A stretch of DNA of 64,000 nucleotides from positions 622,501 to 686,500 of the forward strand of contig JAJGOT010000437.1 in assembly GCA_022457155.1 (NCBI GenBank), given 5' to 3'. The translations under genes and the position numbers were made by a program. Below are positions 61,244 to 64,000 of this stretch, piece after piece; the first letter of the stretch is position 1, and each line of letters starts with the position of its first letter. The notes beneath the pieces are model-generated. The model did not search any database. It was not told the DNA's origin and saw only the letters and a program-made list of their open reading frames with translations. The stretch is from Cladopsammia gracilis (lineage: Eukaryota; Cnidaria; Anthozoa; Scleractinia; Dendrophylliidae).

Positions 61244-63478
61244 TTTATACAATAGCAAGGAAGAAAAATTAGCTTCGTAGCACTCGACTATGGTCATGAC
61301 TGTCCAATGATTTTTTTTCCATAATTACGGTATTTTCCACGTCAAAAAACCTGCTTTTCGTTTCCGTTTCGTGTTTTTAATTGTCAAAAGCTTCTACTGA
61401 ACATTATTTCGATACCCTCCTTTGCCCTTTCCGGAATAATCTCGTCCCCATTTTCAAAACTATCCGCCATGTTGGACGAAACAGCGAAAACAAATTCTCC
61501 ATGACGTCAACTGCATGTCTGTACTCTAATAGACCATAGGTAATAGCCAATCAAAATAGAATTCAGTATATTGTGTAAAGATTAATGGTCCATTTAAATG
61601 GCCACACTTTGAATTTCATCCACGGTTCCAAACTTATAAAAAGAATTACACTTGAATTCGTGTTTGAATCTAGGACAGAAATGGTTGGCACCATTGATTT
61701 TATTGTACTTACACGAGTCACTGTATTGGTTGTTTTCCTAAGACTTACAGTACCATTCTCGCTTTGAATTGAGTGCTGGGGTGCTTACCATTTACATGGA
61801 AAAACCAGAAATTCTGGTTGGGAAATCAAATGGTACGTATCATTCCATTCGGAAAGTTTGAGAAATTATGGGCTGCTGGTTCTGGTGACAGATTTTTTCC
61901 AAACATTTTAATCTTTCCAGCTGATGTGAGTTGTATTTTTACTTTTCCCTTTTTCCACAAGGTCAAGTTAAGTCATTTAATGTTTATGCATGTAACTTCC
62001 AACCGGATGGATCCTGTAAATGGTAAGCACCCCCTGTTCTGTACTTTTACAATGGCTCCAAACAAGTCTAACTAAAGGCGACTGAGAAACTAGTTAGGTC
62101 TTTTAGTCTCTCAAAATTACTTCCATATCGTTCTGTTTTGTTTCTCTGTGTCAATTTTGGTGATTTTAGGTTCGCATACTGCATTTTTTTAATGACGTTT
62201 GAATCAACCGTTTTTCTCAAGAAAAGCTCCTTCGCAAGCCCTAAAATTACCAAAATAAACGCTGAGAAACCAAGCAAAGTTGAACAACATTATAGTTGTA
62301 ATGAGAGTTTTTATTTCGTGTTCAAAAGCTGTTAAGCCCTAAACTTTGTCTCCAGCGAGGCTTCTTTGACAACCCATGCCATTATTTAAGCAAAGAACAC
62401 CAACCAAACCGAGGATGGTAAGCCTGTGGTTTCCCTTGACAGTATTCTTTGCTCCATCCAAGATAGTCACCAAAGAGCGTTGTTATTGTAATTGTAGTGC
62501 ATAAAGATTAGGTAAAGGCTGTCAGTAGTGAATAATAAAGATAATGCGATAAAAACAAAACAAGCACTTTGTGATTTAGTGCATCTTTCTTTGGGCATTC
62601 TGCCTGCCACCAGTTACTATAGTGTACTCCTGGAAGAAAGAGACAATTCCTTTGAAGGTCTTACAATGTCAGACCAGAAGGACTGCGATGATATCAATAT
62701 CATCGCGTCGACGAGGATGACAAAGAGGACGAGGCCAGAGGGTGAAATTGACGTACTAAGATGCACTTCCCATGCTGCCCGGTTAAAAGAACGAGAACAC
62801 AAGGACAACAATATTAATGTTTCTGTTACTGTTTCTTATAGTTTTGGTTTTAAGAATAAAGCTGGTTGAATGAAATTTGAAATAAGCCCCCACCTCCCTC
62901 CCCCCTTAAATAAGCGCCCATCCTTTTAGCCGAAATTAGAAATAAACGCGCGGGCGCTTATTTGAGGAGTTGCCCAACAAATTAACACATGTGTAGCCGC
63001 GCGGCTAGCACTGGAAGCGAAGTTGACATGCGCACTGAACCGTTAGTTAGAAAGCTCTCGCTAGTTATCAACAATTTTGCCTTTAGGGTGTAGAAAAGCT
63101 GTATCGAACACTGATAGTGGTCGACTCATTTTCGTTGTTGAATAAAGATCTTTGTCGGCAACTTTCTCTCTAGTGTGCTGATTATATTTTCTTCTTCTTG
63201 GATTTTTGGGATTCGTTAAGATGTTAATATTAGTCACCATTTTAAGACGATCTTTATGTTTTATGGCAAGGGAAGAAACGTTTCATCATTAGGTGCTTTA
63301 TTCGGCACTGAAAACTGATCTGACGCTAAAATTTGACTTATCCGTTGGCCTCATTTCTCTTTTTAAGCGTTTCAGTAATTTTGAGTTCTTACAACTAATA
63401 CGGAGGTTCATTAAAACAATCTCGTTCTCAGAGTCCGCATTCCCTAGACCAGCGGTCGCGCGATTGTTCGTTTCCTAG
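61244..63478. other. Intergenic with small hairpin
   Basis: AAATAAGCGCCC (62908-62919) and GGGCGCTTATTT (62952-62963) form a small inverted repeat. The open frame 62528-62869 (113 codons) has no motif and is matched by another on the opposite strand, so I do not call it a gene. Confidence 0.4.
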
Positions 63479-63871
63479 GTACTTGGTGTATCCCTGATCA
63501 TAATGTATGGTACTTCATGTATCCCTTATTGTAATGTATTTAGATATATTGCAGTGTAATTTAGGGTCGGATTACAGTATCTATGGTTGAAGCACTGATT
63601 TTAGTATTTAGGGTTAAGCACTGATTCCAGTATTTCCAGTGTATCGAAAGGGTTAGTTGTTATATATGGTCTGGGCTAGCAGCATATTATCTTATATCCC
63701 TTAAAAATTACAACTTTCGGCAGCTAGTCCTCGGTGGTGTAGTGGATAGTGTCCATGGAGTAGATCATACGGCCCGGGTTCGATTCCCCATTCTGCTGTT
63801 TTTATCTTCTTTTTCTACTGAAATAAAAACTAAGTTTTTAAATACAAAATAATAAGGGATACACCAAGTAC
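63479..63871. mobile_element. Short TIR element containing a tRNA-like sequence
   Basis: GTACTTGGTGTATCCCT at the left and AGGGATACACCAAGTAC at the right are exact inverted repeats. The interior carries a second partial copy of the end (TACTTCATGTATCCCTTATT) and a tRNA-like head. Confidence 0.65.
63728..63797 (+). ncRNA. tRNA-like pseudogene / SINE head (Glu/Asp-like)
   Basis: A perfect A box TGGTGTAGTGG (63735-63745) and B box GGTTCGATTCC (63777-63787) are spaced as in tRNA genes. The 5' TCCTCGGTGG resembles tRNA-Glu or tRNA-Asp. The acceptor ends do not pair well and the anticodon arm is degenerate, so it is probably a SINE-type derivative and not a working tRNA gene. Confidence 0.5.
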
Positions 63872-64000
63872 ATACCGTTCGTTTACCCGGTTCCGCTGGA
63901 CAAGGGTAACGCGGACTCTTGGAACGAGATTGGGGTTGAAATTTTATAGGATGTGACACGCGCATGCTTAAAAATTAAAGGGCACGTTGTGTTTTCAGAA
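63872..64000. other. Window end, nothing recognised
   Basis: Short remaining sequence without a gene or repeat that I can identify. Confidence 0.4.

Noticed and set aside
61585..62335. Several 60-100-codon frames
   Set aside because: Length is what chance gives here, and no start context, motif or repeat family supports them.
62528..62869. 113-codon frame as a gene
   Set aside because: No recognisable domain, AT-rich context and an opposing frame on the other strand; not enough support.
63728..63797. Functional tRNA gene
   Set aside because: A and B boxes are good but the acceptor stem does not pair and the anticodon arm is degenerate.

Overview
The window is a piece of an animal nuclear genome. 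There are introns with GT/AG sites, poly-purine and AT-rich spacers, and a dense mix of metazoan transposons (Polinton/Maverick, BEL/Pao, Crypton, Penelope-like, Merlin/ISXO2-like, TTAA MITEs, hairpin MITEs). The combination fits an aquatic invertebrate, most likely a cnidarian such as a stony coral or anemone. That assignment is inference from repeat content. I see no ordinary host protein-coding gene, so the window reads as a repeat-rich, gene-poor block.

Region by region: 1-10 kb holds a hairpin MITE, a Crypton-type tyrosine recombinase gene (3438-5003), a TTAA-flanked MITE (6581-7493) and a broken ISXO2/Merlin transposase (8988-9446). 10-14.3 kb is a diverged tandem duplication of about 2.2-2.5 kb with no clear gene. 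14369-38916 is a three-level nest. The outer DNA transposon begins and ends CACGG/CCGTG, has a TCT duplication and carries a three-exon transposase gene. Its second intron contains a foldback, Mutator-like element (18557-38060, 10-bp target duplication), and that element contains a 17.5-kb Polinton (18965-36508, 6-bp target duplication).

The Polinton has a near-complete virus-like gene set. Present are protein-primed DNA polymerase B, a retrovirus-like integrase, a YqaJ-type exonuclease, a zinc-ribbon protein resembling poxvirus-type late transcription factor 3, the double jelly-roll major capsid protein, the minor capsid (penton) protein, an FtsK/HerA packaging ATPase, and about ten further late or membrane proteins. 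Nearly every gene has a TATATAC-like box only a few bases before its ATG, and two divergent gene pairs share 29-bp bidirectional promoters. Each terminus of the element is itself a ~212-bp palindrome able to fold into a hairpin. Four genes are broken: exonuclease, VLTF3-like, integrase and PolB. I could not find the adenovirus-type protease. The element is therefore a recently inserted but inactivated copy.

From 39.7 to 45.5 kb lies a BEL/Pao retrotransposon in reverse orientation. Its 1461-residue polyprotein is open but has lost the integrase core, and its leader is split by a TTAA MITE. 46.5-48.3 kb is an array of a promoter-like repeat carrying ETS-type sites and a TATA box. 49.9-52.9 kb is a hAT-like TIR element that carries a foldback with two opposed hammerhead ribozymes and the 3' part of a Penelope-like element. 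53-58 kb holds decayed coding traces, including a cysteine-protease-like pseudogene. 58.6-59.3 kb is a 20-bp minisatellite. The remainder carries hairpin MITEs and a TIR element containing a tRNA-like sequence.
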